The notes beneath the pieces are model-generated. The model saw nothing but the letters and a program-made list of their open reading frames with translations. It was not told the origin of the DNA and ran no database searches. This document shows, one piece after another, positions 7,058-16,474 of a DNA stretch of 64,000 nucleotides. Position 1 is the first letter of the stretch; every line of letters begins with the position of its first letter. The position numbers were made by a program, and so were the translations under genes. The DNA comes from CAVRXQ01 sp963831155 (GTDB lineage: Bacteria; Actinomycetota; Acidimicrobiia; Acidimicrobiales; Bog-793): the NCBI GenBank assembly GCA_963831155.1, contig CAWHOY010000005.1, positions 1,018,572 to 1,082,571 on the forward strand. Reading direction: 5' to 3'.

Positions 7058-8866
7058 ATGAATAACGCGACAACGAGGTCTGCGCCAACCGCGGACCCGT
7101 CCGGCAATGGCGCTGCGCGTCCGGATCGCTACAAGTGGGTCGCCCTGTCGAACACGACCCTCGGCATGTTGATGGCAACGATCAACTCCTCGATCATCTT
7201 GATCGCCCTGCCCGACATCTTCCGCGGCATCAAGCTCAACCCGCTCGCGCCCGGCAACACGAGCTACCTGCTCTGGATGCTGATGGGCTTCATGGTCTGC
7301 ACGGCCGTCCTGCTCGTCAGCTTCGGTCGCATCGGCGACATGTACGGCCGGGTGAAGATGTACACGCTCGGTTTCGCCGTCTTCTCGGTTTTCTCGATCC
7401 TGCTCTCGTTGACTTGGCTCCACGGCCCGAGCGGCGCGCTCTGGCTGATCGTGATGCGCGTCGGACAGGGAGTCGGCGGGGCGATGGTCTTCGCGAACGC
7501 GGCGCCGATCCTCACCGACGCCTTCCCGACCGATCAGCGCGGCCTCGCCCTCGGGATCAACAGCGTCGCCGCGATATCCGGCTCGTTCATCGGACTCGTC
7601 CTCGGCGGTCTTCTGGCGCCGGTTGACTGGCGGCTCGTCTTCCTCGTCTCGGTCCCAGTCGGGGTCTTCGGGACGGCGTGGGCCAGGTTGAAGCTGCGCG
7701 AACTCAGCGCTCGGCGCGTAACGCGCATCGACTGGTGGGGAAACCTCACCTTCGCCGCAGGATTGGTCGCAATCCTCGTCGGGATTACCTACGGCATCAT
7801 CCCGTATGGGCATCAGACGATGGGCTGGACGAATCCCGAGGTGATAGCGGAACTCGCTGGCGGCGTCTTCTTATTGTTGGTGTTCATCGCGATCGAGCGC
7901 CGAGTGGAACATCCGATGTTCAACTTGGCACTGTTCCGGATCCGCGCGTTCGCCTTTGGCAACCTCGCGACACTGCTCGCCGGGATCGGTCGCGGCGGGC
8001 TGTTGTTCATCCTCATCATCTGGTTGCAAGGCGTGTGGCTCCCCCAGCACGGCTACAGCTTCGCCGTCACTCCGTTGTGGGCTGGGATTTACATGCTTCC
8101 GCTGACGGCTGGCTTTCTCATCGCCGGCCCAATGTCGGGAATCCTCTCGGATCGCTTCGGCGCGCGGCCGTTCGCGACGGGAGGGATGGTGCTCGCCGCG
8201 CTGAGTTTCGGTCTCTTGGAGGCGCTGCCCATCGACTTCTCATACGTATGGTTTGGTCTCTTGATTTTGTTGATGGGGACCGCGATGGGAATCTTCGCCG
8301 CGCCGAATCTCGCTGGGATGATGAACAGCCTGCCCCCGGACCAGCGCGGCGCCGGTGCCGGCATGCTGACGACCTTTCAAAACTCCGCGATGGTGCTGTC
8401 GATCGGCGTGTTCTTCACGCTGATCATCCTCGGACTCGCGAGCTCGCTTCCCCACAGCCTCTACGCGGGCCTCGTCGCTCAGGGTGTTCCGGCCTCCGCG
8501 GCCCGCCAGGCGGCGGCGCTGCCACCGGTGGCGAGCCTCTTCGCGGCGTTTTTGGGATACAACCCGATCCGCACGCTGCTCGGATCGTCGCTCGGCGGTC
8601 TTTCGAAAGGAAAGGTCCACTACCTCACGGGTCGGAGCTTCTTTCCAAAGCTCATCGCCGCCCCGTTCCACTCCGGTCTCGCCGAAGCCTTTACGTTCGC
8701 GCTGGTTGCGTGTCTCATCGCCGCGGCGGCCTCGTGGATGCGCGGTGCCAAGTACCACCACGGCGACGCACAGCTCGGGTCACGAGACGAAGCGCAGCCA
8801 TCTCGCGACGGCGAACTCGCCGCAGAAGGAGCGACTCTCGCGGCGTCGGCTGCCGGTCAGAGCTAA
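7058..8866 (+). CDS. DHA2-family MFS exporter (large form)
   Basis: 602 residues, longer than usual because of an insertion around residues 465-510 (PVASLFAAFLGYNPIRTLL region) and a hydrophilic tail. Helix 1 carries MATINSSIILIALPDIF, equivalent to the LDxTIVNVALP signature but with N-S-S in place of the Asp; motif A is FGRIGDMYGRVKMY. About 14 membrane segments. This subfamily is common in actinobacteria and has no assigned substrate. Two in-frame or near ATGs occur at 7054 and 7058; only 7058 is in frame. No clear ribosome site precedes it. Confidence 0.9.
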   Translation: MNNATTRSAPTADPSGNGAARPDRYKWVALSNTTLGMLMATINSSIILIALPDIFRGIKLNPLAPGNTSYLLWMLMGFMVCTAVLLVSFGRIGDMYGRVKMYTLGFAVFSVFSILLSLTWLHGPSGALWLIVMRVGQGVGGAMVFANAAPILTDAFPTDQRGLALGINSVAAISGSFIGLVLGGLLAPVDWRLVFLVSVPVGVFGTAWARLKLRELSARRVTRIDWWGNLTFAAGLVAILVGITYGIIPYGHQTMGWTNPEVIAELAGGVFLLLVFIAIERRVEHPMFNLALFRIRAFAFGNLATLLAGIGRGGLLFILIIWLQGVWLPQHGYSFAVTPLWAGIYMLPLTAGFLIAGPMSGILSDRFGARPFATGGMVLAALSFGLLEALPIDFSYVWFGLLILLMGTAMGIFAAPNLAGMMNSLPPDQRGAGAGMLTTFQNSAMVLSIGVFFTLIILGLASSLPHSLYAGLVAQGVPASAARQAAALPPVASLFAAFLGYNPIRTLLGSSLGGLSKGKVHYLTGRSFFPKLIAAPFHSGLAEAFTFALVACLIAAAASWMRGAKYHHGDAQLGSRDEAQPSRDGELAAEGATLAASAAGQS

Positions 8867-8917
8867 TCGACTCCTGATCGCACCGGCAGCGCGGCGCGCG
8901 ACGCCACAACCCGGAAA

Positions 8918-9772
8918 TCAGATCGACGCGCGGGCGATGCGAACGCGTGTGCCGAGCGCTGCCTTGAGCGCGTCATCGGCGCGACCGCCATTCACGGACA
9001 GCGCGAGCTGTCCGTCGCTGTCGAGTAGCAGCACCGTTTCGCCCAGTGCCACGTCGCAGAACGTCGCGCCATAAGTGGCAGGAAGTTCGACGCGGGTGTC
9101 CACTCGCGCGATGAGAATCGGGTCACCGACTCGGAGGCGGAGGGCTTGCGTCTCCTCGGCGCCGGCACTGAACTGGACGTTGCCGAAACCGTCGAGCTGG
9201 AGAACTTCAGCGACGAGCGATCCGTCCCGCTCATAAGAGATAAAGGGTCGCTCGAGACGAACGAGATCTCCCGGCTCGATCGGCGAGCCGACAGCGTCGA
9301 ATGCCGCGCCGCGAACGAGGTGCGCTGCGACGGGCACGAAGATGTCACGGCCATCAAAGGTGCGCGACTTCTCTGCGAGGTGGAACTCCTGGCGATCGAG
9401 GACGACGGCGCGGTGGTTGCTTCCGAGTCGCTCGGCAGCCCAGATGAGGAGACCGTTGTCCGGGCCGACGAGGTAATGGCCGGCGACCGCGATCGCGATC
9501 GGCCGACGAGGTCCGCCGACTCCCGGATCGACGACTCCGACGTGCGCGCCGACAGGAAGGAACCGTGCGAATCGTTCGAGGCGAAGGGCGCCGAGCCGAA
9601 CGTTTCCCGGCGGCACTGAGTGGTCGAGGTCGATCACACGCACGCGCGGCGCGATCTGAAAGGTGACGGCGTGCAGTGCGCCGACGAAGCCCGCCTCAAA
9701 GCCGTAGTCGGTGAGCAGCGTCAGACACTCCGCAACGCCCGTCGGGCGCCTACCGTCGAGTCCGTGATTCAT
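8918..9772 (-). CDS. SAM hydrolase (SAM hydroxide adenosyltransferase, DUF62 family)
   Basis: 284 residues. Family members hydrolyse S-adenosylmethionine to adenosine and methionine and share the fold of the fluorinase and chlorinase. Conserved blocks in order: CLTLLTDYGFEAGFVGAL, VPPGNVRLGAL, VGVVDPGVGGPRRPIA, LVGPDNGLL, SRTFDGRDIFVPVAAHL, and in the C-terminal domain LDGFGNVQFS. The Asp-Arg-His triad of the hydrolases fits with R and D of GGPRR and FDGRD and the His of AAHL. It lacks the halide-specific loop expected in a halogenase. Cellular role in this phylum is not settled. Confidence 0.88.
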   Translation of the reverse strand: MNHGLDGRRPTGVAECLTLLTDYGFEAGFVGALHAVTFQIAPRVRVIDLDHSVPPGNVRLGALRLERFARFLPVGAHVGVVDPGVGGPRRPIAIAVAGHYLVGPDNGLLIWAAERLGSNHRAVVLDRQEFHLAEKSRTFDGRDIFVPVAAHLVRGAAFDAVGSPIEPGDLVRLERPFISYERDGSLVAEVLQLDGFGNVQFSAGAEETQALRLRVGDPILIARVDTRVELPATYGATFCDVALGETVLLLDSDGQLALSVNGGRADDALKAALGTRVRIARASI

Positions 9773-10153
9773 CGCTCCCCCGGTTTACGCCCACTTTGTC
9801 CTCCCTCGCGTCGTCGACGTTGGACCTCGTTCGTCGCTGACGCCGCGCCGTCCGGTCGCCGGTCGCGGGCGGTGCACGAGGGCGACAATCCCTCCTGCCG
9901 GCCGAGAGTCGAGCACGACGGCCATACGTTGCTCATTCACTTGAGCGATGAGCGTGCGGCGGCGGAATGGACCACGGTCATTGACAGAGCGACGCGAGAG
10001 TGCGTAGTCGCCCAAGGGCTCAACCAGGAAGGCACGGCCTGCGAAGCGCACGACGGGCTCTACGGGAGGTAGGCAATGTGCAAAGTGGTTGATCGCGATT
10101 GACGGCAGCCAGCCTCAGGAGCACGGGCCGAGTAGGCGGAGACGAGGTGGGAT
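9773..10153. other. 380-bp spacer with no convincing gene
   Basis: One minus-strand frame (about 9785-10051, 88 codons, beginning MRFAGRAFLVEPLGDYAL) could encode a small protein, but it has no ribosome site that I can see, no recognisable family and only moderate third-position GC. I see no RNA gene, repeat or terminator here. Confidence 0.3.
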
Positions 10154-11056
10154 GTGACTGAAAAGGGTTCGGTCGACAGGCAAGGAGGGTCCCCGCGGGT
10201 CGCCGTGCTCGGAGCCGGCATCATGGGTGGGGCGATGGCCCGCAATCTGTTGGCGGCGAGCCTGCCGACGACGGTGTGGGATCGGTCCGAGCTAGCGGCG
10301 TCACCGCTCTCACAAGTCGGTGCGTCGGTCGCCGCGTCGCCAGCCGAGGCGGTGCAGGGTGCCGATGTCGTGATCACGATGCTGCCTACCGCCGCGATCG
10401 TTTCGGAGGTGATTTTCGACGGCGGAGTGAGTGACGCCTTCTCCCACGGTGCGGTGTGGGCGCAAATGGGTACCGTCGGGCTGTCGGGGACGACCGAACT
10501 CGCCAAGCGGATCGCGCACACACGACCGGATGTCAGATTCGTTGACGCTCCGGTGTCCGGCAGCAAGGGTCCTGCCGAGTCGGGACAACTGCTCATCTTG
10601 GCGTCTGGACCGTCGGAGGCACAGCCGATCGTCGATCCCGTCTTCGACGCCATCGGCCGCAGAACGCTGTGGCTCGGTGACGCGGGACGCGGGAGCCGGA
10701 TGAAGTTGGTTGTCAACGCCTACCTGTCCGTTTTGATCGAGGGCATCGCGGAGACGCTGACCCTCGCCCGACGCCTCGGCATCGACGACGAGCAGCTGGC
10801 TGGGGCGATCGAGGGCGGTCCGCTTGACGCCCCCATCGCCGACGCCAAGCTGCACAAGATGGAACACGGTGACTTCGCCGCGGAGTTCCCCCTCGAGTGG
10901 GCGCTAAAAGACGTCGATCTCGCGATCGACGCGGCAGGAGACGTTTCGCTGCCTGTTTTGGTAGCCCTTTCGCGCCAGTGGCGGGAGGCGGTCGACTCGG
11001 GTCACGGTCGGGAGGACGTCAGTGCAGCGGTGCTCGTCCTGGGCGATCGTGGTTAA
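10154..11056 (+). CDS. NAD(P)-dependent beta-hydroxyacid dehydrogenase (3-hydroxyisobutyrate dehydrogenase family)
   Basis: 300 residues from a GTG preceded by a weak GAGGTGGG. The Rossmann motif is VLGAGIMGGAMARNL. The substrate-binding signature of the family is seen as VDAPVSGSKGPAESGQL, and the catalytic Lys is in GRGSRMKLVVNAYL, followed by the all-alpha C-terminal domain with FPLEWALKDVDLAI. Such enzymes oxidise or reduce 3-hydroxyisobutyrate, tartronate semialdehyde, glyoxylate or succinic semialdehyde. No neighbour narrows this down. Confidence 0.9.
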   Translation: MTEKGSVDRQGGSPRVAVLGAGIMGGAMARNLLAASLPTTVWDRSELAASPLSQVGASVAASPAEAVQGADVVITMLPTAAIVSEVIFDGGVSDAFSHGAVWAQMGTVGLSGTTELAKRIAHTRPDVRFVDAPVSGSKGPAESGQLLILASGPSEAQPIVDPVFDAIGRRTLWLGDAGRGSRMKLVVNAYLSVLIEGIAETLTLARRLGIDDEQLAGAIEGGPLDAPIADAKLHKMEHGDFAAEFPLEWALKDVDLAIDAAGDVSLPVLVALSRQWREAVDSGHGREDVSAAVLVLGDRG

Positions 11057-11184
11057 GCAGCCTTGGGATTCGTGAGAGCTGAAAGTGCGAACCGAAGGCG
11101 AACCCACGTTGCCGACCCGCGAACAAAGCACGATTCAGAAAGATCCGGGAAGCCGAACCACCTGACCAGGGACGGAGGTATCGA

Positions 11185-11421
11185 ATGTCAACGCTTGAGA
11201 GCAACGTCTCTTTCGATCCCGATATCAAACCATTGTTCCGCGAGCGAGATCGCGTGTCGATGATGCACAAATTCGACCTCTGGTCCTACGACGACGTCCG
11301 GGCCAACGCGTCAGCGATCTTGGGAGTTCTCGAATCCGGACAAATGCCGTGCGACGGAGCGTGGCCCGCCGAACAGGTGCAGGTGTTCCAGCAATGGACC
11401 GATACAGGAATGGCACCTTGA
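11185..11421 (+). CDS. Small conserved protein, cytochrome-c-like sequence without a haem motif
   Basis: 78 residues, ATG with GGAGG nine bases upstream. The pattern FDPDIKPLFRERDRVSMM...LWSYDDVRANASAILGVL...MPCDGAWP...VFQQW recalls the c-type cytochrome layout DIKPLF--CxxCH--MPP--W, but the CxxCH haem site reads RDRVSMM and only one Cys remains. I have seen this layout as a small actinobacterial family and do not know a function. Convergent with the siderophore-interacting protein downstream, leaving 7 bp between them. Confidence 0.7.
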   Translation: MSTLESNVSFDPDIKPLFRERDRVSMMHKFDLWSYDDVRANASAILGVLESGQMPCDGAWPAEQVQVFQQWTDTGMAP

Positions 11422-11428
11422 GCTACCG

Positions 11429-12187
11429 CTAATCGCGCGCGGGCTCTCCGTTTGCGGCGTTGGGTTGATCGCGCCGCCAGTAGGGCTTGTTCGCGATTCG
11501 CTCACGGGGAACGCCTGCAGCGCTGAACAGCTCGACGACCAGCCCGACGAGCTGGCGCTCGCCGTTGACGTAGATGGCGACGCCGGGCTCGACACCGAGC
11601 GAGGCGATCGCGCGGGACAAGTCGGGTTCGTCGACCCACACGGTCGCGCCATCGAGCTTGCTCGTCGTTGCCGGTCGCGAGTGCCGACCGTGCGGCGTGA
11701 TGAGGATTGCGGCGGCCGTCGCATGCGCAGGGAGCGCTTCGAGCATGGCGAACGTCGCTGGCATCGCGGAATCGTCTGCCACGAAAACGTGGTGCTTGGC
11801 GTTGGACTGGATCGAGATCTTGCCACGGGGTCCGATCGCATCGAGTCGGCTACCGAGCGGCGCCGCTGACGCCCACCGCTCGGCGATGCCATCGCCGCCG
11901 TGGAGCTCGAATTCGAGATCCGCCGTGCCGGCTTGCGGGTTGGCTCGGCGGATCGTGTACCGCCGGCGGACGGTGCTGTCGCCATTCGGGAACTCGATCG
12001 TGAGATCCTGACCCGGCAGGAAGCTGAAGCCGATGAGATCCGGCGACGACACCGTGACGTTCCGTACGTGCGGCGCGAGCTCGTCGACACCGACGACTTC
12101 CAGGTCGAGCAGGTAGGCCTCGCTCAACGCACCGCCGAACCGGTCGCCGACCGGGCGACGTCTTCCCGACACCTCGCTCGTGGTCAC
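11429..12187 (-). CDS. Siderophore-interacting protein (FAD-dependent ferric reductase family)
   Basis: 252 residues from the GTG at 12187, chosen for the GAGGAGGAG directly upstream. The FAD-binding beta-barrel has the flavin motif RRRYTIRRA (R-x-Y-T), preceded by LPGQDLTIEFPNG. The NAD(P)-binding half begins HHVFVADDSAMPATFAML, and the C-terminal YWRRDQP tail is typical of the SIP group. These cytosolic enzymes reduce ferric iron in imported siderophores. No siderophore transporter is nearby. Confidence 0.88.
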   Translation of the reverse strand: MTTSEVSGRRRPVGDRFGGALSEAYLLDLEVVGVDELAPHVRNVTVSSPDLIGFSFLPGQDLTIEFPNGDSTVRRRYTIRRANPQAGTADLEFELHGGDGIAERWASAAPLGSRLDAIGPRGKISIQSNAKHHVFVADDSAMPATFAMLEALPAHATAAAILITPHGRHSRPATTSKLDGATVWVDEPDLSRAIASLGVEPGVAIYVNGERQLVGLVVELFSAAGVPRERIANKPYWRRDQPNAANGEPARD

Positions 12188-12282
12188 GCACTCCTCCTCG
12201 GGCCGACTACGACGGTACGGGCTCGCGCGACCGAGCCGTCGCTTCGGAGGGTGAGGGTGGGAGAAACCCTCCATCGAGTTCG

Positions 12283-13218
12283 TTAGCTGATGGCCGGCAG
12301 ATCCCCCCGGGCGCTCGCCGCGAGGATCGGGTCCCAGCTGCAGACGCTGCAGGCATGGGCGATCAAGGAGCGGCCGAACTGCACAGCGGCGTCGTGCGGC
12401 GCGCGGCTCGCGATCACGTCGTCCCAGTCGAAGACATACTCCCGTATCCCGTTGTCCCAGTAGGCGGCAGGAGGCGAGAGCGTCGCTCCCGGAAAACTCT
12501 CCGGCGCCGGAAAGGCGTACCCGAAGAACGCAGCGCGAACGTGGCGGGTGTCTCCGGGCCACCAGCCCACTGCGATCTGTTCCGCGTTTGCCGAGTTGCG
12601 CACGATGAAGTCATTCGACGGCGGATCCACGGATCGGCCGGAGAAGAGATTGGTCGCCAGGTCGAAACTCCCCCACCACACGTTGACCGGGCTCGAACGG
12701 CCGCGAAATGGCGCCCGCAACTCAGCGAGGACTCGTGCGGCGCGCGTGGCGGCAACGAAGTACGTCGCCACCCGAGGCTCATCGTAGGTGTGGTGCACGT
12801 CGTCTTCATCGAGAGGGATCGCCCAAGGGACCTCTTGTGGCGCCGGATTGATGTGCACCGGTCCGACGAGTTGTCCGATCTCATAAAGCACCTCACGGGT
12901 CACTTCGCCGACGGAGCGATTCGGGGTGAGCGGAACGCGACGCTGCCTGCCGTCATCGTGTTGGATCACTACCTCGTGGGAGTGCAGATCGAGCGCCACG
13001 GTCAGCGTCCCGGATGCGTCGGGTGCCGGCAGTGGCGCGGTCTCCCATCCGCGAGGGGTCAGTCGCAGCGCGGCGTGCTGGAATTGCGGTTCTGGTGGCG
13101 CCAATTCGGTGGCTAACTTGCCAAGCACCTGTGTGTGCGCGTGCAGCGTGTCGCATGTCGCGCTCCACTCGTCGTAATTCAACGACGGCCATCCGCGATT
13201 TGCCTCTGTGCTGTGCAC
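12283..13218 (-). CDS. DUF5996-family protein
   Basis: 311 residues from the GTG at 13218, which follows GAGAGGAG. The family pattern is clear: WPSLNYDEWSATCDTLHAHTQVLGK near the N-terminus, TPRGWETAPLPA, VDLDLHSHEV-like strand, VPWAIPLDEDDVHHTYD, SPVNVWWGSFDLATNLFSGR, GWWPGDTRHVRAAFFGYAFPAP and YWDNGIREYVFDWDDV. (Fragments quoted only as landmarks.) No enzyme activity is established for the family. It shares a probable operon with the membrane protein 14 bp upstream. Confidence 0.88.
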   Translation of the reverse strand: MHSTEANRGWPSLNYDEWSATCDTLHAHTQVLGKLATELAPPEPQFQHAALRLTPRGWETAPLPAPDASGTLTVALDLHSHEVVIQHDDGRQRRVPLTPNRSVGEVTREVLYEIGQLVGPVHINPAPQEVPWAIPLDEDDVHHTYDEPRVATYFVAATRAARVLAELRAPFRGRSSPVNVWWGSFDLATNLFSGRSVDPPSNDFIVRNSANAEQIAVGWWPGDTRHVRAAFFGYAFPAPESFPGATLSPPAAYWDNGIREYVFDWDDVIASRAPHDAAVQFGRSLIAHACSVCSWDPILAASARGDLPAIS

Positions 13219-13232
13219 GGCAGCGGCTCCTC

Positions 13233-13826
13233 TCAGTTGTTCGATGCGTCGCCCGCATCTCCTTCGACCGCCGCTACTTCGCGACTGTCGAGGCGGGCCA
13301 AGAGCGGCTGGACGGCGGTGCTCAGATCTTCCTTTGCCTGGGAGAGCTTTGCCCGATCGGCGTCGGTGACGTCGTGGTCGGCGCTGCCCAAACCGATGCG
13401 GACCAACATCATCGAAAACCGCTCCGCTTTCTCCATGAAGTTCCGCGCCTCGGGATCGTCGAACAGCGCCGGCGCGGCGGTGAGCACCATAGAGGCGAGC
13501 GCACGCACCTCGCCCGCCGCGTCCCCGCTCTCCCGCTGATCGGGCGGCGCCAAAACCACTCTCGCCGTCTGACGCACCTGGGCGTAGACGATCAGGGCTT
13601 GCACAGCGGCGACGCGGTTTCTTTGCCGCACCTGGCGACGGGAGTTCACCTCGTCGACGACCAGGACGGTTATGGCGAGAATCAGCACGCTCGATGTCAC
13701 CGAACCGACGAGCGAGTGGCGATTCCACCATCCATCGACCGCGGACACGGTCAGATCGGTCACTACCGCCGCAACCACGGCGGCCAGGGCGACCACGGCT
13801 GCGATGCGAGTTGGGGCCCGGCTCAC
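13233..13826 (-). CDS. Membrane protein of unknown function with two N-terminal helices
   Basis: 197 residues. Two hydrophobic segments (about residues 8-30 and 42-60, AAVVALAAVVAAVVTDL and SVTSSVLILAITVLVVDEV) are followed by a charged, helical cytoplasmic region with predicted coiled-coil character around RRQVRQRNRVAAVQALIVYAQ. I do not recognise a named family. The gene lies 14 bp ahead of the DUF5996 gene on the same strand, so the pair is probably co-expressed. Confidence 0.75.
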   Translation of the reverse strand: MSRAPTRIAAVVALAAVVAAVVTDLTVSAVDGWWNRHSLVGSVTSSVLILAITVLVVDEVNSRRQVRQRNRVAAVQALIVYAQVRQTARVVLAPPDQRESGDAAGEVRALASMVLTAAPALFDDPEARNFMEKAERFSMMLVRIGLGSADHDVTDADRAKLSQAKEDLSTAVQPLLARLDSREVAAVEGDAGDASNN

Positions 13827-14062
13827 GAAGTCCCATCTGATCCCAGTTGATTCGAACGCACAACCGGACTCGACGTACGTTTCGGTTGCGGAACCGATCG
13901 ACGCGGTTGACCCAGGGTGAAGGAACCTTTGACGTCATCTCCGGCCGTCTTCGGACAACTTCGGGCAAGGCGCGTGAAACGCGCCGGTTTGGGAGGGAGA
14001 GGTTGTGAGAACGATTTTATCTCCGGTACCGGAACGATAAACAGGATGCTCGAGCGACATCG

Positions 14063-14176
14063 GGTCAGCTGGTGACGACCCGAGAGCTGCAGCTTTCGCA
14101 ACACGTCCGAAACAGCCTCAAGACCGTCCACATCCGGCCTGGGGTCGGCGAGGTGAAGCATCGGTCGACACCGTGA
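14063..14176 (+). pseudogene. Remnant of a LuxR-type helix-turn-helix
   Basis: In one frame ending at TGA 14174-14176 the translation reads TRELQLSQHVRNSLKTVHIR then RPGVG. This matches the recognition-helix part of LuxR/NarL domains (SxxTVRNxLKxIYxKLGV) with a one-residue gap after SQH. No start or preceding helices remain. It lies just before a tRNA-like scar and a broken transporter. Confidence 0.35.
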
Positions 14177-14202
14177 GATTCACTCGCTTCTTAGTGACGA
14201 CG

Positions 14203-14223
14203 AGAGGATTTGGACCTCCGACC
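14203..14223 (-). repeat. Degenerate tRNA T-arm fragment
   Basis: These 21 bases match 19 of 21 to the T-arm part of the tRNA 3' fragments found at 47657 and 55042 (AGGATTTGGACCTCCGACC against AGGATTTGAACCTCCGACC). It could be an older integration scar; it is too short to be certain. Confidence 0.35.
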
Positions 14224-14248
14224 GCCGACAGGGCCGTCATGCTCACTC

Positions 14249-14839
14249 GTGCGCCGCCTCGAGATAGTCACCCTCGTCTGGAACACGGTCGGCATCTTCG
14301 TGCTTGCGATTGGTGCAATCGCCGCGCGCTCGGTCGCGCTCGCTGGCTTCGGGCTCGACAGCCTGATCGAGATCGCCGCGTCGACTGTCGTGCTCTGGGA
14401 GCTGGCTGGCTGACGTCGCGGAGTCGCGCCAGCGGCGCGCGATGCGCCTCATCGGCTCTGCGTTCGTCGCGCTCGTCATCTACCTAAGCGTCCAAAGCAC
14501 CGTGGTGCTCGTCGCGCGCTTCCACCCTCACCACAGCACTCTCGGCATCATTTGGACCGGCATCACCGCGGTCGCAATGTTCCTCCTGACCGCTGGCAAG
14601 TCCCGCACCGGGACCGCGCTCAACAATCCGGTGCTCCGTACCGAGGGCCACGTCACCTTCGTCGACGGCGTACTTGCCACTGCAGTGTTCCTCGGTCTCG
14701 TCCTCAATGCTGCGCTCGATTGGTGGTGGGCCGACCCAGCGGCGCGGGATACGTCCTTGTCTATTACGGCGCTCGTGAGGCCTACACGGCGCTGTCGCAC
14801 TCAGCCACAGGAGACGCAAAACGATCGTCTCACGCGTGA
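14249..14839 (+). pseudogene. Cation diffusion facilitator (CDF) transmembrane protein, frameshifted
   Basis: Three consecutive frames carry one recognisable protein. The first (14249-14413) reads VRRLEIVTLVWNTV...ALAGFGLDSLIEIAAS with the CDF helix-2 pattern FGLDSxIE, the zinc-site motif. A TGA follows LWELAG. Homology resumes one frame over from about 14442 (MRLIGSAFVALVIYLSVQS ... LVLNAALDWWWADPAA) and then shifts again near 14745 to give GYVLVYYGAREAY, the end of the last helix. Two indels and a stop make it non-functional, unless these are assembly errors. Confidence 0.75.
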
Positions 14840-14923
14840 GCCAAAACCGAAGACTCACCGAAATCGGGCTCTTCACCCCGCCGCTCACCGCGTGACGGTG
14901 CTCATCGATCGGTCAAACTAAAA

Positions 14924-16369
14924 GTGATGTCCGAGTTTCCGGACGGCGCAGTCCCCGGGACGCCGCGTCGAGGGACCGCGCTGCTCGTCACCTTGGCAAT
15001 GGCCCAATTCATGGTCGTGCTCGACTTCACGATCGTCAACGTGGCGCTGCCCTCGATCCAACACAGCTTTCACGTCTCGACGACGACTGTGCAGTGGTTG
15101 GTGAGCGCGTATGCCGTCACGTTCGGCGGCTTCCTCCTGCTCGGTGGCCGGCTCGCCGACGTGTTCGGCCAGGCGAGGCTCTACCGGATCGGGCTCTGTG
15201 TCTTCGTCGTTGCCAGCATCGCCGGAGGGTTGGCCGTCGAGCCGTCGCTGTTGATCGCCTCGAGAGCCGTCCAGGGACTCGGCGCCTCGCTGCTCGCTCC
15301 AGCAGGGCTGTCCATGCTCGTCACGAGCTGGACCGAAGAGCGCCAGCGCAGCCACGCGCTCGGGGTGTATGGCGCCGTCGCCTCGGCCGGGTTCGCCGCC
15401 GGCGCCGTGATCGGCGGCCTACTCGTTGAGGTGAGCTGGCGGCTCGTCTTTTTCGTCAATATGCCGGTGGGCGTAATGCTGTTCATGGCGTCGTTGCGCC
15501 TGCTTCCAACCGATTCGTCGCGGCGCTCCGGGCGACTCGACGTTCCCGGAGCGCTCGCCGCGACCGCCGGCGTGGCACTACTCGTGCTCGGCGTGACTCG
15601 GGCAGGCGACACCCTCCAGCCGACGCAGCCGGCCGTCGCGGTGGGCGCCGCGCTCATCCTGCTCGTTGCGTTCGTCGTCCGAGAGCACAAGGCGACCGCG
15701 CCGCTCCTCGACCTCGAACTGTTCAAGGACCGGGGCATCCTCGGCGCGAACCAAAGCCTGCTTGCCTTCGGCGCCTGCAACGCCGCAGCCGTGCTCCTCG
15801 TGACGCTCTACTTACAGGAGGGCCGAGGCCTCACGCCGCTGGTGACGGGGCTGTGCTTCATCCCACAAGCTGCCGGGGCCTTCGCGCTGGCGGGCCCCGC
15901 CTCAAGGCTTGTACCTGGACTCGGTCCGCGTCGTGCACTTGCGACGGGGATGTCTCTCGGCCTTCTAGCGCTCGTCGGTGCCGCCCTCAGCGTCTGGCAC
16001 AGCTCGCTAGCGGGACTGCTTCCTTCGCTGTTTGTGTTGGGAGTGTCGGCCCGCTTCGTTCAGGTTGCGTCGACCCTGGCGGGAACTCGCGGGCCGGTGG
16101 CCGCCCGGGCCGAGGGTTCGGCGAGCGCGGTGCTAACTGCGTCGCGTCAGGTCGGCTCGGCGCTCGGCGTCGCAATCGTGTCGGCACTCCTGGTTACCAG
16201 CCACGCGACTGAGAGCAACCGGACCGCAGAGGCCATGCTCGTTGCTGCTGCCTTCACCCTCGTCGGCCTGCTCACGACTCGCATTGTGCCGAGCGGGTCC
16301 GCGCATCCGCTCTCGCTGTCGGTTCGGCTCGAGCACGCCTTTCACCGACTCGCTGGCGGACTTCCTTGA
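14924..16369 (+). CDS. DHA2-family MFS exporter
   Basis: 481 residues. Helix 1 contains MVVLDFTIVNVALPSIQ, the family signature, and motif A follows as GGRLADVFGQARLYRIG. Motif C-like glycines are in AGFAAGAVIGGLLVEVSWR. About 14 membrane segments. Two adjacent ATGs (14924 is used, 14927 second). Compared with the two other exporters in the window it is closest in length and motifs to the one at 1332. No regulator adjoins it; a decayed region lies upstream. Confidence 0.9.
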   Translation: MMSEFPDGAVPGTPRRGTALLVTLAMAQFMVVLDFTIVNVALPSIQHSFHVSTTTVQWLVSAYAVTFGGFLLLGGRLADVFGQARLYRIGLCVFVVASIAGGLAVEPSLLIASRAVQGLGASLLAPAGLSMLVTSWTEERQRSHALGVYGAVASAGFAAGAVIGGLLVEVSWRLVFFVNMPVGVMLFMASLRLLPTDSSRRSGRLDVPGALAATAGVALLVLGVTRAGDTLQPTQPAVAVGAALILLVAFVVREHKATAPLLDLELFKDRGILGANQSLLAFGACNAAAVLLVTLYLQEGRGLTPLVTGLCFIPQAAGAFALAGPASRLVPGLGPRRALATGMSLGLLALVGAALSVWHSSLAGLLPSLFVLGVSARFVQVASTLAGTRGPVAARAEGSASAVLTASRQVGSALGVAIVSALLVTSHATESNRTAEAMLVAAAFTLVGLLTTRIVPSGSAHPLSLSVRLEHAFHRLAGGLP

Positions 16370-16474
16370 GATTGCGATGCAACGCTCAGCGTGAAGCACG
16401 GTTCAAAGTCGCACAGAATGACGTGACCTTCTCGTGGAAGGCGTTCAACCGGACCGGACCATCAAAGCAATGGC

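Noticed and set aside
8918..9772. Fluorinase or chlorinase
   Set aside because: Key blocks match SAM hydrolases of the DUF62 family and the halide-specific loop is not seen.
12283..13968. A 561-codon frame covering the DUF5996 gene and beyond
   Set aside because: Only the part from 13218 downward matches DUF5996; the upstream half is a shadow of the membrane-protein gene.
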